Shown here one piece after another: positions 47,334-56,322 of a stretch of DNA of 64,000 nucleotides (its first letter is position 1; every line of letters begins with the position of its first letter). Origin of the DNA: Bacteroidota bacterium (lineage in GTDB: Bacteria; Bacteroidota; Bacteroidia; 2-12-FULL-35-15). The notes under the pieces are model-generated. The model made no database searches, was not told where the DNA came from, and saw only the letters and a list, made by a program, of their open reading frames with translations. The position numbers were made by a program, and so were the translations under genes. The stretch is taken from assembly GCA_947476185.1 (NCBI GenBank), contig CANJPX010000004.1:1-64000 (forward strand). The letters run 5' to 3'.

Positions 47334-48503
47334 ATGCAAGAATTCTTCACACCGGTAGATACAAGCCACTTTAACGGAGCGAATAAATACTCCGCTACTA
47401 CTTATGGAAAAGTAATTAACGCCTATCTGAAAGGGGATGATTTTCCAAGTTTAGAAAATGTTCATTTAGCGATTATAGGTGTTGAAGAGGATCGGAAAGC
47501 CATAAATAACGAAGGTTGCGGACTTGCAGCAGATTATGTTCGGGAAAATCTTTACAAATTATTTCAAGGGAATTATTCAACAAAAATTGTTGATCTTGGT
47601 AATATCAAAAAGGGAAATACCATTGACGACAGTTACTTTGCTGTTTCAGATGTATTGGCCCAATTGCTCAAAAAAAATATCGTTCCAATCATTATCGGTG
47701 GCTCGCAGGATCTTACATATTGTAATTATCTGGCCTATCAGAAAATGGAACAAACCATCAATATCGTTGCAATAGATTCTTCATTCGATATTGGTGAAGG
47801 AGATACGATGTTGGATTCTCAAAGTTATTTGAGCAAGATCATATTGCATAAACCAAATATTCTTTTTAATTTCAGTAACATCGGATATCAATCTTATTTT
47901 GTAGATCAGAATTCAATCGAATTGATGAGTAAATTATTTTTTGATGCACATCGCTTGGGGAAGGTTCGCAAAAATATGGAAGATGTAGAACCGATCGTAA
48001 GAAATGCAGATGTCGTAAGTTTTGATGTTTCGTCAATCCGTCAAAGTGATGCTCCCGGAAATGGCAACGCATCACCAAATGGTTTTTATGGTGAAGAAGC
48101 ATGTCAGATTTCACGTTATGCCGGTTTTAGTGATAAATTAACTTCGATCGGATTTTATGAGATAAATCCTGCTTTTGATACCAATAAGCAAACAGCTCAC
48201 CTGGTAGCACAAATGATCTGGTACTTTATCGATGGGTTTTACAACCGGAAGCATGATTACCCGATCGTGGATAAGTCGGAATATACCAAATATCGCGTTT
48301 CCATTAAGGATCATGAGCATGAGATCGTGTTCTATAAGAGCAATAAAAGCGATCGCTGGTGGATGGATGTACCTTATCCGGTGAATCATCAGATAAAATT
48401 TGAGCGCCATCACATGGTTCCGTGTTCCTATAGCGATTATGAAACCGCCTGTAGCGATGAAATGCCTGATAGTTGGTGGCAAACATATCAAAAATTAGGT
48501 TAG
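47334..48503 (+). CDS. Arginase/formimidoylglutamase-fold protein with degenerate metal site
   Basis: A 389-residue protein of the ureohydrolase fold. The usual manganese motifs are altered: GGDHS is GGSQD (122-126), DAHxD is DSSFD (148-152), and SFDVDxxDP is SFDVSSIRQSDAP (229-241). Both metal-binding histidines are missing, so hydrolase activity is doubtful even though such proteins are labelled formimidoylglutamase. A C-terminal extension of about 80 residues (VSIKDHEHE to WWQTYQKLG) is extra. The gene lies directly before porP/sprF and gldKLMN. I have the impression this neighbour recurs in the phylum, which would suggest a T9SS-linked non-enzymatic role. Confidence 0.78.
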   Translation: MQEFFTPVDTSHFNGANKYSATTYGKVINAYLKGDDFPSLENVHLAIIGVEEDRKAINNEGCGLAADYVRENLYKLFQGNYSTKIVDLGNIKKGNTIDDSYFAVSDVLAQLLKKNIVPIIIGGSQDLTYCNYLAYQKMEQTINIVAIDSSFDIGEGDTMLDSQSYLSKIILHKPNILFNFSNIGYQSYFVDQNSIELMSKLFFDAHRLGKVRKNMEDVEPIVRNADVVSFDVSSIRQSDAPGNGNASPNGFYGEEACQISRYAGFSDKLTSIGFYEINPAFDTNKQTAHLVAQMIWYFIDGFYNRKHDYPIVDKSEYTKYRVSIKDHEHEIVFYKSNKSDRWWMDVPYPVNHQIKFERHHMVPCSYSDYETACSDEMPDSWWQTYQKLG

Positions 48504-48637
48504 ACTACAAAAAGCCGTTTTAGGATAAATGAACAATAAATTGTTTAAAAATTTGTTTTTATTAAACTTATACTTAATTTAGCGTCCTAACTTTAGTAAA
48601 AAGAGACAAAAAACTGTTAACTTTTAACAAGTAAAAA

Positions 48638-49618
48638 ATGAAAAAAAACCTTACTCTGATTGCATTTTCCATTACCGGATTAGTAACTTTTGCTCAGCAA
48701 GATGCTCAATTCAGTATGAATATGTTTAACCGTTTGGCTGTGAATCCTGGTTATGCAGGAACAAATAAATCGTTATGTGCAACAATTCTGTATCGTGATC
48801 AATGGGATAAATTCCCCGGAGCTCCAAAAACTGGACTTTTAAGTGTTGATTTTGGTACTGTAGCTCATGGTGGTGTAGGTCTTACAATAGATCAGGATCA
48901 GTTAGGTTTTGATAAAACATTAAAAGCAAAGTTGGCTTATTCTTTTCATTTACCATTAGGACCAACAGGTACATTGGGAATTGGATTAGATGGAGGTATG
49001 ATTAGCAAATCAATGTCGGGTAACTTTATTGCTCCTGATGGAACATCAAGAGATGGTGGTGGAGGAACAGATAATGCTATTCCTTGGAGTGGTACTTCTG
49101 CTACAACGTATGATATTGGTTTTGGTTTATATTATACAAATAGTAATTTGTATGTTGGGTTGTCTTCTTTACACTTGGCTGGCCCGGCTCAAAAATTATC
49201 TAAGAAAAACGGCACAGCACCAACTGTTCCAGCAAATAATATTTCTTATGATTTTACATACGAAATGGCTCGTCACTATTATGTTATGGCAGGCTATAAA
49301 TTTAATTTAGGGACAGAATATGATATTACCCCATCGATATTAACAAAGTCGGATGCTTCTTCTACTCAATTAGATATCAATTTATTGGCTAGATGGCATC
49401 AGATGGTGTTTATTGGCGTTTCTTACCGTTTAACGGATGCAATCCCAGTAATGGTAGGTATGGAGTGGAAAGGTTTTAAATTGGGTTATGCTTATGATGT
49501 AACACTTTCAGCAATTAAGAGCCACAGTAGTGGTTCTCATGAATTGATGTTAGGATACTGTCATAAATTTATCCCTCCTGTTCACAAGACTGGACACATG
49601 AATGTAAGATTTTTATAA
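48638..49618 (+). CDS. PorP/SprF-family T9SS outer-membrane protein
   Basis: PorP/SprF proteins are outer-membrane barrels that hold T9SS substrates, often partnered with one specific cargo. The 326-residue protein has a signal peptide ending TFAQQ, the diagnostic start QDAQFSMNMFNRLAVNPGYAGT, WDKFPGAP and a C-terminal barrel strand. It stands before gldK in the classic porP-gldKLMN order. PorP is the general copy in many genomes; SprF paralogues exist elsewhere, so I give no symbol. Confidence 0.92.
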   Translation: MKKNLTLIAFSITGLVTFAQQDAQFSMNMFNRLAVNPGYAGTNKSLCATILYRDQWDKFPGAPKTGLLSVDFGTVAHGGVGLTIDQDQLGFDKTLKAKLAYSFHLPLGPTGTLGIGLDGGMISKSMSGNFIAPDGTSRDGGGGTDNAIPWSGTSATTYDIGFGLYYTNSNLYVGLSSLHLAGPAQKLSKKNGTAPTVPANNISYDFTYEMARHYYVMAGYKFNLGTEYDITPSILTKSDASSTQLDINLLARWHQMVFIGVSYRLTDAIPVMVGMEWKGFKLGYAYDVTLSAIKSHSSGSHELMLGYCHKFIPPVHKTGHMNVRFL

Positions 49619-49684
49619 TAATATCATTTTTTTTGTAACCAAAATCTTTTAGTATCGTTTAAGCTACTCTATTTGCTTTCGGAG

Positions 49685-49711
49685 TCATCATACTTTTTGT
49701 GTGATGATTTT
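49685..49711 (+). terminator. Hairpin between porP/sprF and gldK (weak terminator or attenuator)
   Basis: TCATCATAC (49685-49693) pairs with GTGTGATGA (49699-49707) with one G-U pair around a TTTTT loop, followed by TTTTC. It lies 35 bp before the gldK start and may reduce read-through from porP into gldK. Confidence 0.4.
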
Positions 49712-49745
49712 CTTCAAAAAGGGGTTTAATATAAAAACAACAAAT

Positions 49746-51197
49746 ATGAAAAAGTTGCTCTTGTTATGTTCTGTAGTTGCTCTCTTTAGTATAACTAGTT
49801 GTACTAAAAGTACTGGAGAACTTGTTGGTGTTCACCCTAGAGAAGAATGGTTCGATATTGATCCGTTCGGTATGTTGTATATTCCTATGGGAAGTTACAA
49901 TATGGGGCCTAGTGATGAGGATACTCCTTATTCACACACTACAAAATCAAAAACTGTTTCTGTTCAGGCATTTTACATTGACCAAACAGAGATCTCTAAT
50001 AATGAATACAGACAGTTTGTATATTGGGTAAGAGACTCAATTGCACATCGTGCATTATTTGAAGATGGTAGAGCTGAACATGGAATTGAAACAGATGACT
50101 ACGAGCAACCAATCGATCCTCCTTTAGTGAATTTTGAGGAGAATATCGGTTATGATGAAACGGATGTGAGAGAGGTTCTTGAATTTATGTATTTGCCTGT
50201 TGAAGAGCGTTACTATAAACGTAGAGAATTTGACTCAAGAAAATTGAACTTTGAATATTATTGGATCAACCTACGTTTGGCTGCTCAAAAGTCAAACCGT
50301 TTCAAGCCTTCTAAAACGGCAGATGATAAAGGTCGTGATTTCATTAACGGTTATCAAAATACTAGTGTTGGAGATAACAAAACTTTAGGTCATTATGATG
50401 TTAAAGATGGTGTGTCTGACGGAAGTGGGAACTACAGTGTGCGTGAACAGAAGGATAAGGATAGAAGTGTATTTATTGTAAAGGATATTATTAACGTTTA
50501 TCCTGATACATTGGCTTGGGTTCATGATTTTACTTATTCATTTAATGAGCCAATGACTAATATGTATTTCTGGCATCCAGCTTATGATGATTATCCTGTT
50601 GTTGGCGTTAGTTGGAAACAAGCTCGTTCATTCTGTATCTGGAGAACACAGTTATTCAATAACTGGTTATTGGGTAATGGCCAGACTTATGTAAATGATT
50701 TCCGTTTGCCTACAGAATCTGAATGGGAATATGCTGCAAGAGGTGGAAATGCTTTAAGTCCATATCCTTGGGGTGGTCCATATATCAGAAATGCTCTGGG
50801 ATGTTTCTTAGGGAATTTTAAACCAATGCGTGGTAGTTATATTGATGACGGCGGTTTCCATACAGTTAAGATTGCATCTTATAATCCAAATGATTATGGT
50901 TTGTATTGTATGGCAGGAAATGCTGCTGAATGGACAAGTAACGCATTTGATGAATCAGCTTACGATTTTTCTCACGATTTAAATCCTGATTATGTTTATG
51001 AAGCTCAAGATAATGAAGCGACAGTATTAAAGCGCAAAGTTATCAGAGGAGGTTCTTGGAAGGATGTAGGTTATTACTTACAAACAAGTACCAGAACTTA
51101 TGAGTATCAAGATACAGCGAAATGTTACGTTGGATTCCGTTGTGTTCAAACTTACCTTGGTCGTAATAGGGGAGACGCCCCGGGTGATGGATTTTAA
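49746..51197 (+). CDS. gldK: T9SS outer-membrane lipoprotein GldK
   Basis: GldK (PorK) forms, with GldN, the large periplasmic ring of the T9SS on the inner face of the outer membrane. I start at MKKLLLLCSV (483 residues); an earlier ATG adds 15 residues before the signal. The lipobox ITSC puts the lipid on Cys19. The rest is a formylglycine-generating-enzyme (SUMF1) fold: MLYIPMGSYNMG, YIDQTEISNNEYRQF, DDYPVVGVSWKQARSFC, LPTESEWEYAARGG and YCMAGNAAEWTSN. In T9SS this fold is structural. Confidence 0.95.
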   Translation: MKKLLLLCSVVALFSITSCTKSTGELVGVHPREEWFDIDPFGMLYIPMGSYNMGPSDEDTPYSHTTKSKTVSVQAFYIDQTEISNNEYRQFVYWVRDSIAHRALFEDGRAEHGIETDDYEQPIDPPLVNFEENIGYDETDVREVLEFMYLPVEERYYKRREFDSRKLNFEYYWINLRLAAQKSNRFKPSKTADDKGRDFINGYQNTSVGDNKTLGHYDVKDGVSDGSGNYSVREQKDKDRSVFIVKDIINVYPDTLAWVHDFTYSFNEPMTNMYFWHPAYDDYPVVGVSWKQARSFCIWRTQLFNNWLLGNGQTYVNDFRLPTESEWEYAARGGNALSPYPWGGPYIRNALGCFLGNFKPMRGSYIDDGGFHTVKIASYNPNDYGLYCMAGNAAEWTSNAFDESAYDFSHDLNPDYVYEAQDNEATVLKRKVIRGGSWKDVGYYLQTSTRTYEYQDTAKCYVGFRCVQTYLGRNRGDAPGDGF

Positions 51198-51248
51198 TTT
51201 GTATTCTCTAAACTAAATAATAATTATTAACTTTTAAATTAAAAAATC

Positions 51249-52031
51249 ATGGGTGGTAAAAAATGGAAAAGTTTCATGGCCAAATTGTATGGATTTGGTG
51301 CGGCAATTGTAATTATTGGTGCGATGTTTAAAATTATGCACTGGCCGGGTGCAGGTCCAATGCTTGTTGTTGGATTATCAACAGAGGCGGTGATCTTCTT
51401 TTTCTCGGCATTTGAACCGATACACGAAGAAATAGATTGGAGTCTAGTATATCCTGAGTTGGCGGGAATGCATGACGGTGAAGGTGAAAATAAACAAATT
51501 GAAGAAGACAAAGGTTCTTTGACTGAACAATTAGATACTATGCTTGAAGACGCTAAGATTGGGCCGGAATTAATGGCTAGTTTAGGTGAAGGATTGCGTA
51601 GCTTAAGTGATCAGGCTGGAAAATTAAATAATATTACTGATGCTTCAGTTGCAACTAACGAGTATGTAACAAGTGTTAAATCTGCTGCAAAAAATGTAGA
51701 TACTTTATCAGGTGCTTATTCAAAAGCAGCTGAAACCTTAACAGGACTTTCTGTTAGTGGAGAAGATAGCACAAACTTAGGGGAACAAATTGTAAAAGTT
51801 TCTAAAAATTTATCCGCATTAAATGCATCTTATGAATTGCAATTGCAGGGTTCTAATGATCATTTAAAAGCTACTTCAAAATTCTATAGCGGATTAGAAG
51901 AATTAGTGCAAAATCTTAATGATTCTGTTGATGATACTAAGAAGTATAAAGAGCAAATCGCTAGTTTATCTTCTAACTTAGAATCATTGAACACTATTTA
52001 CGGTAACATGCTTACCGCTATGAGAAAATAA
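51249..52031 (+). CDS. gldL: T9SS/gliding motor inner-membrane protein GldL
   Basis: GldL with GldM forms the proton-driven rotary motor that powers T9SS and gliding. The 260-residue protein has two membrane helices (about 13-32 and 36-55) with conserved Lys28, His31 (FKIMHWPG) and the intramembrane Glu46 in the second helix, matching the proton-path glutamate known from Flavobacterium johnsoniae GldL. A long cytoplasmic helical region (about 80-260) follows. The start lies 51 bp after gldK. Confidence 0.95.
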   Translation: MGGKKWKSFMAKLYGFGAAIVIIGAMFKIMHWPGAGPMLVVGLSTEAVIFFFSAFEPIHEEIDWSLVYPELAGMHDGEGENKQIEEDKGSLTEQLDTMLEDAKIGPELMASLGEGLRSLSDQAGKLNNITDASVATNEYVTSVKSAAKNVDTLSGAYSKAAETLTGLSVSGEDSTNLGEQIVKVSKNLSALNASYELQLQGSNDHLKATSKFYSGLEELVQNLNDSVDDTKKYKEQIASLSSNLESLNTIYGNMLTAMRK

Positions 52032-52053
52032 TAGTTCGAAAGAGCTTTTGTTT

Positions 52054-52080
52054 CAATAATGGAGATGATCTCCATTATTG
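52054..52080 (+). promoter_or_regulatory. Perfect 12-bp hairpin between gldL and gldM
   Basis: CAATAATGGAGA (52054-52065) and TCTCCATTATTG (52069-52080) are perfect inverted repeats around TGA. No T-run follows, so a simple terminator is unlikely. A 3'-end stabiliser or processing site that sets the GldL:GldM ratio is plausible. Confidence 0.6.
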
Positions 52081-52123
52081 ACTCATTTAATTAATATTAA
52101 TCTATACAAAAATAATATAGAAT

Positions 52124-53749
52124 ATGTCAGGAGGCAAAGAAACCCCAAGGCAGAAGATGATTGGTATGATGTACTTGGTGTTAACAGCACTGTTGGCATT
52201 GAACGTATCAAAAGAGATTCTGAATGCCTTTGTTATCGTTGAAGATGGTTTAAATAAAACCAACGCTAACTTCGATGGAAAAAATGGAGTGTTATATTCC
52301 AAGTTTGAAAAAGCAATGGCTGATAATAAAGTCAAAACCGAACCATGGTATAAAAAAGCAATGGAGGTTAAGAAAAAAGCAGCAGAGCTTTGTAAAATGG
52401 TGGATGATATTAAATCAGAACTGTATATGGACGTGCAAAAACTTCCGGATAAATCAGTTGCTGATACGTTTAAATTAGCACAATTAGACAGCAAGGATAA
52501 TTATGATATTCCTACTCACGTTTTGTTAGGTGCTACACCTGAAGAACCGGGTGCGGATGCTAAAATCGTTCCTTTGAAAAATGCATTAATTGCATTTAGA
52601 AAACAAATGCTGGATCTTGTTCCTGCAAAAGAAAAGGCGAGTCTTAAGCTTGGGCTAGTTACAGATGATGTGAGAGATGAAGAAGGGAAAACGGTTCATT
52701 GGGAGTTTCATAATTTTGATCATACCACAATGGCTGCCACAATGTGTATTTTTGCCGGTATCAAAAATGATATTAAGAATGCTGAAAGTGATATGGTTGG
52801 ATTACTATTAAAAGCAATTACTGCAGAAGATTTTTCTTTTGATGCAGTAGAAGCAAAAGTGGTTGCTAACGCAAATTATATTACAGCAGGTGAAGATTAT
52901 ACTGCAGATATTTTTGTGTCTGCTCATAGTTCTACTCAAAATCCGGAAATAGTAATTGGCAGTGTAGATACTACAGCTAAGGTTGCTAAGCTTGTTGGAA
53001 CGGGTGTTCCTGTTCCGGTTTCAGCGGGTGTAGGGAAATATTTGGTTCGTACTAGTTCAGAAGGTGACCAGGAATATAGCGGTTTGATCAATGTAAAAGC
53101 TCCGGATGGCTCAGTTAAGCCTTATCCGTTTCATGGTAAATACACTGTAGCAAAACCTTCTATGGCTGTTTCTCCAACAAAGATGAACGTGTTTTACATC
53201 GGTGTTGAAAACCCTGTAGATATTTCTGTTGCAGGCGTTGCCCCAATGGATGTTCAGGCAACAATGAGCGGAGGAAACGGTTCTATCATTAATAAAGGTA
53301 GTGGACACTATATTGTTAACGTGAAGTCTGGTGACGCAAAAGGAATGATAAACGTAAATGTTTCAAAGAAAACGAAAGATGGAAATAAATCTGCAGGTCC
53401 TGCAATGGTTTTTCGTGTGAAGAGAGTTCCTAGCCCTTTGTCTTCTTTTGCCGGTATTGTTGGTGATGGAAAGGCTTCAAAAGGTGAGCTATTGGCTGCC
53501 GGTGGGGTAATTCCAAAATTGGAAGATTTCGTATTTGACTTGAAATTCCCGGTAATATCATGGGTGCTTTCAATGAATATTAATGGTGTTTTCGTTGATC
53601 AGGCTGCTCAGGGTCCTTCCAAAACAGGCTCAATGTCAGATATGCTCCAGAAAGCAAAATCAGGAACAAAAATTATTATTGAACAGGTTAAAGTGCAGGC
53701 TCCTGACGGGGTTCGTTCTATCCCTGGTTGCGTGATTAAAGTGAAATAA
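52124..53749 (+). CDS. gldM: T9SS motor periplasmic arm GldM
   Basis: GldM has one inner-membrane helix inside the GldL pentamer and a long dimeric periplasmic arm that reaches the GldKN ring. The 541-residue protein begins MSGGKETPRQKMIGMMYLVL with the helix at about 10-30, then a helical D1 domain (about 35-225) and three beta domains (GEDYTADIFVSAHSS, FYIGVENPVDISVAG, SFAGIVGDGKASKGELLA). Length and order are typical. Confidence 0.95.
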   Translation: MSGGKETPRQKMIGMMYLVLTALLALNVSKEILNAFVIVEDGLNKTNANFDGKNGVLYSKFEKAMADNKVKTEPWYKKAMEVKKKAAELCKMVDDIKSELYMDVQKLPDKSVADTFKLAQLDSKDNYDIPTHVLLGATPEEPGADAKIVPLKNALIAFRKQMLDLVPAKEKASLKLGLVTDDVRDEEGKTVHWEFHNFDHTTMAATMCIFAGIKNDIKNAESDMVGLLLKAITAEDFSFDAVEAKVVANANYITAGEDYTADIFVSAHSSTQNPEIVIGSVDTTAKVAKLVGTGVPVPVSAGVGKYLVRTSSEGDQEYSGLINVKAPDGSVKPYPFHGKYTVAKPSMAVSPTKMNVFYIGVENPVDISVAGVAPMDVQATMSGGNGSIINKGSGHYIVNVKSGDAKGMINVNVSKKTKDGNKSAGPAMVFRVKRVPSPLSSFAGIVGDGKASKGELLAAGGVIPKLEDFVFDLKFPVISWVLSMNINGVFVDQAAQGPSKTGSMSDMLQKAKSGTKIIIEQVKVQAPDGVRSIPGCVIKVK

Positions 53750-53765
53750 TTGAATCAAAAGCCGT

Positions 53766-54632
53766 ATGGTCATGAAAAAAGTAAAAATTCTTTTAGTTTT
53801 GTTTTTTGTTGTTATGATAGCAAAAGACAACTATTCGCAAGATGTTCTGAAAGCACCTAAATATCCAGATGGTGTGTATATAAAAGAGAACACACGTACT
53901 CGCAGAGCTATTCCATATCCTACACTTCGCGAAGCGGATGTAATGTGGAGCAAGCGTGTTTGGCGCGTAATCGACTTGCGCGAAAAAATGAACTTTCCTT
54001 TGTATTATCCTGATGAGCCCATTCTTGATAGAAAAAGTTTATATCAGGTGATACTTGATGGTGCATTATTGAATGGAAATATTACTTTATTTGCTAATCC
54101 TGCTTTTGATGATGAATTCCGTATGGACATGACCAAAAGCGAAGTAGAGGCTCTTATTTTTAAATGGGATACTTTGCAATCAGAGGATGCTGTTACTGGT
54201 GTGATGACTTCTGCTCCTACAAAGGATGCGATCGAATCTTTTGAGATCCAACAATATTGGGTTAAAGAAGATTGGTTTTTTGATAAGCAACGTTCAGTTT
54301 TAGATGTACGTATTATTGGAATTTGTCCTTTAACTGTAAAGAAAAGTGAGGCCGGTGATATCATTGGTGTTACTCCTTTATTTTGGATCTATTTTCCGGA
54401 AGCTCGTCCTGTATTTGCAAATCAGGAAGTATACATGAGACATAATGATGCTGAACGAAGAACGCTTGAAGATATTTTTTGGAAACGCATGTTCTCAAGT
54501 TATGTTCGTAAAGAAACTAACGTATATAACAGGGCTATTGTGGAATACAAAACCGGCTTAGATGCTTTATTAGAAGCAGATCGCGTTAAGAATGATATTT
54601 TTATTTGGGAGCACGATTTGTTCCACTTTTAG
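53766..54632 (+). CDS. gldN: T9SS ring protein GldN
   Basis: GldN (PorN) forms the periplasmic ring with GldK. The 288-residue protein has a signal peptide (about 1-25) and the family core READVMWSKRVWRVIDLREK, FDDEFRMDM, QYWVKEDWFFDKQRSV, RIIGICPLT, PLFWIYFPEARPVFA and the terminal helix. It starts 16 bp after gldM. A terminator follows, then a paralogue. Confidence 0.95.
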   Translation: MVMKKVKILLVLFFVVMIAKDNYSQDVLKAPKYPDGVYIKENTRTRRAIPYPTLREADVMWSKRVWRVIDLREKMNFPLYYPDEPILDRKSLYQVILDGALLNGNITLFANPAFDDEFRMDMTKSEVEALIFKWDTLQSEDAVTGVMTSAPTKDAIESFEIQQYWVKEDWFFDKQRSVLDVRIIGICPLTVKKSEAGDIIGVTPLFWIYFPEARPVFANQEVYMRHNDAERRTLEDIFWKRMFSSYVRKETNVYNRAIVEYKTGLDALLEADRVKNDIFIWEHDLFHF

Positions 54633-54660
54633 CAGAAAATTTTTAAGAAAATTATTATAT

Positions 54661-54692
54661 CCTGTCTCGTTCATTCGAGGCAGGATTTTTTT
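54661..54692 (+). terminator. Intrinsic terminator between gldN and its paralogue
   Basis: CCTGTCTCG (54661-54669) pairs with CGAGGCAGG (54676-54684), one G-U pair, followed by A and eight Ts. It separates gldN from the gldO-like gene. Confidence 0.85.
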
Positions 54693-54730
54693 TACAATAA
54701 ACTAAAATCCTTTTCCGTTATAATAGAGAA

Positions 54731-54738
54731 AAGGAGGT
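54731..54738 (+). promoter_or_regulatory. Strong Shine-Dalgarno of the gldO-like gene
   Basis: AAGGAGGT lies 4 bp before the ATG at 54743. TATAAT is visible at 54719-54724 just upstream. The site supports ATG 54743 over the in-frame ATG four codons later. Confidence 0.65.
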
Positions 54739-54742
54739 AGCA

Positions 54743-55654
54743 ATGACACATTCAATGAATGTTCGAATTGAGAAAAAGCCTTTTTCTCAATTCCTTTTCC
54801 GATTCATTTTCTTACTAATATTCAATTCTCTGGCCAATTTTTCGAATTCACAATGCAGACCGAAATCAACAGTTAAAGATCCCCCTTTTGATCCTTGTGC
54901 TAGCAATCGTATTAACAGACCTTTTCCGATGAGAACTGTTTTTGTCCGTGAAGCAGATGTAATGTGGAGCAAACGTGTTTGGCGTGTTATCGATCTTCGT
55001 GAGAAATTAAATTTGCCGATTTATTATCCGGAAGAGCCGTCGGTATGTTTGATGAGTTTATTTGACGTGTTTAAATGCGCCATTTTGAATGATAGCTTAC
55101 AAGCCTTTGCCAACCCGATTTTTGATGATGAATTCACAGCACCCATGACAAAAGCAGAAGTGGATAAATTACTGGTCACTTGGGATTCTACGCATCAAAT
55201 AGAAGATATTAATAATCCCGGCCAATTCTTTAATGTTCCTCTTAAAACAGAAATTAAAGCAGCGAATATTCGCCAATATTGGATAAAAGAAGATTGGTTT
55301 TTTGACAAACAACGTTCAGTGATGGAAGCTAGAATTATTGGTATTTGTCCGCTTGCCGAAAAAGTTTCTGAAACAGGAGATGTCATAGGTGTGAAACCTT
55401 TATTTTGGATATATTTTCCAGAGGCACGACCTTATTTAGCGAAAGCCGCTGTTTTTAATCGTCACAATGATGCGGAAAGTATGAACTATGACGAATTGTT
55501 TGTAAAACGGATGTTTACGAGTTATGTTTACAAGGAATCGAATGTATATAACCGAACAATAAGTGAATATAAAAGAGGCTTGGGCGCGTTGTTAGAATCG
55601 GAATCTATAAAAGAAGAGGTATTCGATTATGAGAGCGATCTTTGGCACTATTAA
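54743..55654 (+). CDS. gldO: Second GldN paralogue (GldO-like)
   Basis: A 303-residue homologue of the preceding GldN with its own hydrophobic export signal (about 15-38). Shared core: READVMWSKRVWRVIDLREKLNLPIYYPEEP, DDEFTAPMTKAEVDKL, QYWIKEDWFFDKQRSVMEARIIGICPLAEK and PLFWIYFPEARPYLAK. In Flavobacterium johnsoniae the paralogue of GldN is GldO and is partly redundant; I use the symbol by analogy. It is behind a terminator and has a strong Shine-Dalgarno. Its stop codon shares a TTAA with the stop of the convergent DUF2461 gene. Confidence 0.85.
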   Translation: MTHSMNVRIEKKPFSQFLFRFIFLLIFNSLANFSNSQCRPKSTVKDPPFDPCASNRINRPFPMRTVFVREADVMWSKRVWRVIDLREKLNLPIYYPEEPSVCLMSLFDVFKCAILNDSLQAFANPIFDDEFTAPMTKAEVDKLLVTWDSTHQIEDINNPGQFFNVPLKTEIKAANIRQYWIKEDWFFDKQRSVMEARIIGICPLAEKVSETGDVIGVKPLFWIYFPEARPYLAKAAVFNRHNDAESMNYDELFVKRMFTSYVYKESNVYNRTISEYKRGLGALLESESIKEEVFDYESDLWHY

Positions 55655-56310
55655 TCACAAGCCCTTCTTAAAAATAAATTCAAAGGATACATTGCTTTCA
55701 TTATATCGGTGCAATGTTTTAAAAAAGTTTTCGATAAAACATCTTCATCTTTTAAATTATGAAGAGTTATGTAGCTTTTGAATTTTAGTAATTCAATTTC
55801 CGGGTGTGTTTTTTCGAATCCTTTTGGTGCAGTAATTAATTTATCTTCATCCGACAACTTTCCAAAATATTTTTTGAAATCTTTTGCTCCGATTATTTTT
55901 TTGAATTCAGCAGTATTGTAATCAATTTCTTGACGTATTGCATTTATTTGCGGAGTAGGAGGTTGCCACATTCCGCCAGCAATAAAGGAAGCCCCTGGTT
56001 GGATCTGAAGGTAATACCCGGCAGCAAATGATTTCTTTCCACCAGGTGAAATACTCGCACCAAAATTATTTTTATAGGGAGATTTGTTTTTTGAAAATCG
56101 GACATCACGGTTTATTCTGAAAATACAGCCTTTTGATTCCAGATGTTTAACTGCCGAATCGAATTTTGCTGTAGAAATGATCAACTCATTCACAAACTCT
56201 TTGAAATTTATTTTTGCAAGTTCGTAAGTTGGACGGTTTTTATCAAACCATTCTTTGTTGTTGTTTTTACTTAACTTTTTAAGAAATTCAAGTGAGGCTT
56301 TTTCGATCAT
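55651..56310 (-). CDS. DUF2461 domain protein
   Basis: A 219-residue soluble protein with the DUF2461 hallmarks LKKLSKNNNKEWFDKNRPTYE, FRINRDVRFSKNKSPYKNNFG and GYYLQIQPGASFIAGGMW. The function is unknown. It starts 12 bp after the AI-2E transporter gene and is probably cotranscribed with it. Confidence 0.9.
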   Translation of the reverse strand: MIEKASLEFLKKLSKNNNKEWFDKNRPTYELAKINFKEFVNELIISTAKFDSAVKHLESKGCIFRINRDVRFSKNKSPYKNNFGASISPGGKKSFAAGYYLQIQPGASFIAGGMWQPPTPQINAIRQEIDYNTAEFKKIIGAKDFKKYFGKLSDEDKLITAPKGFEKTHPEIELLKFKSYITLHNLKDEDVLSKTFLKHCTDIMKAMYPLNLFLRRACD

Positions 56311-56322
56311 AAAATAAATTTA

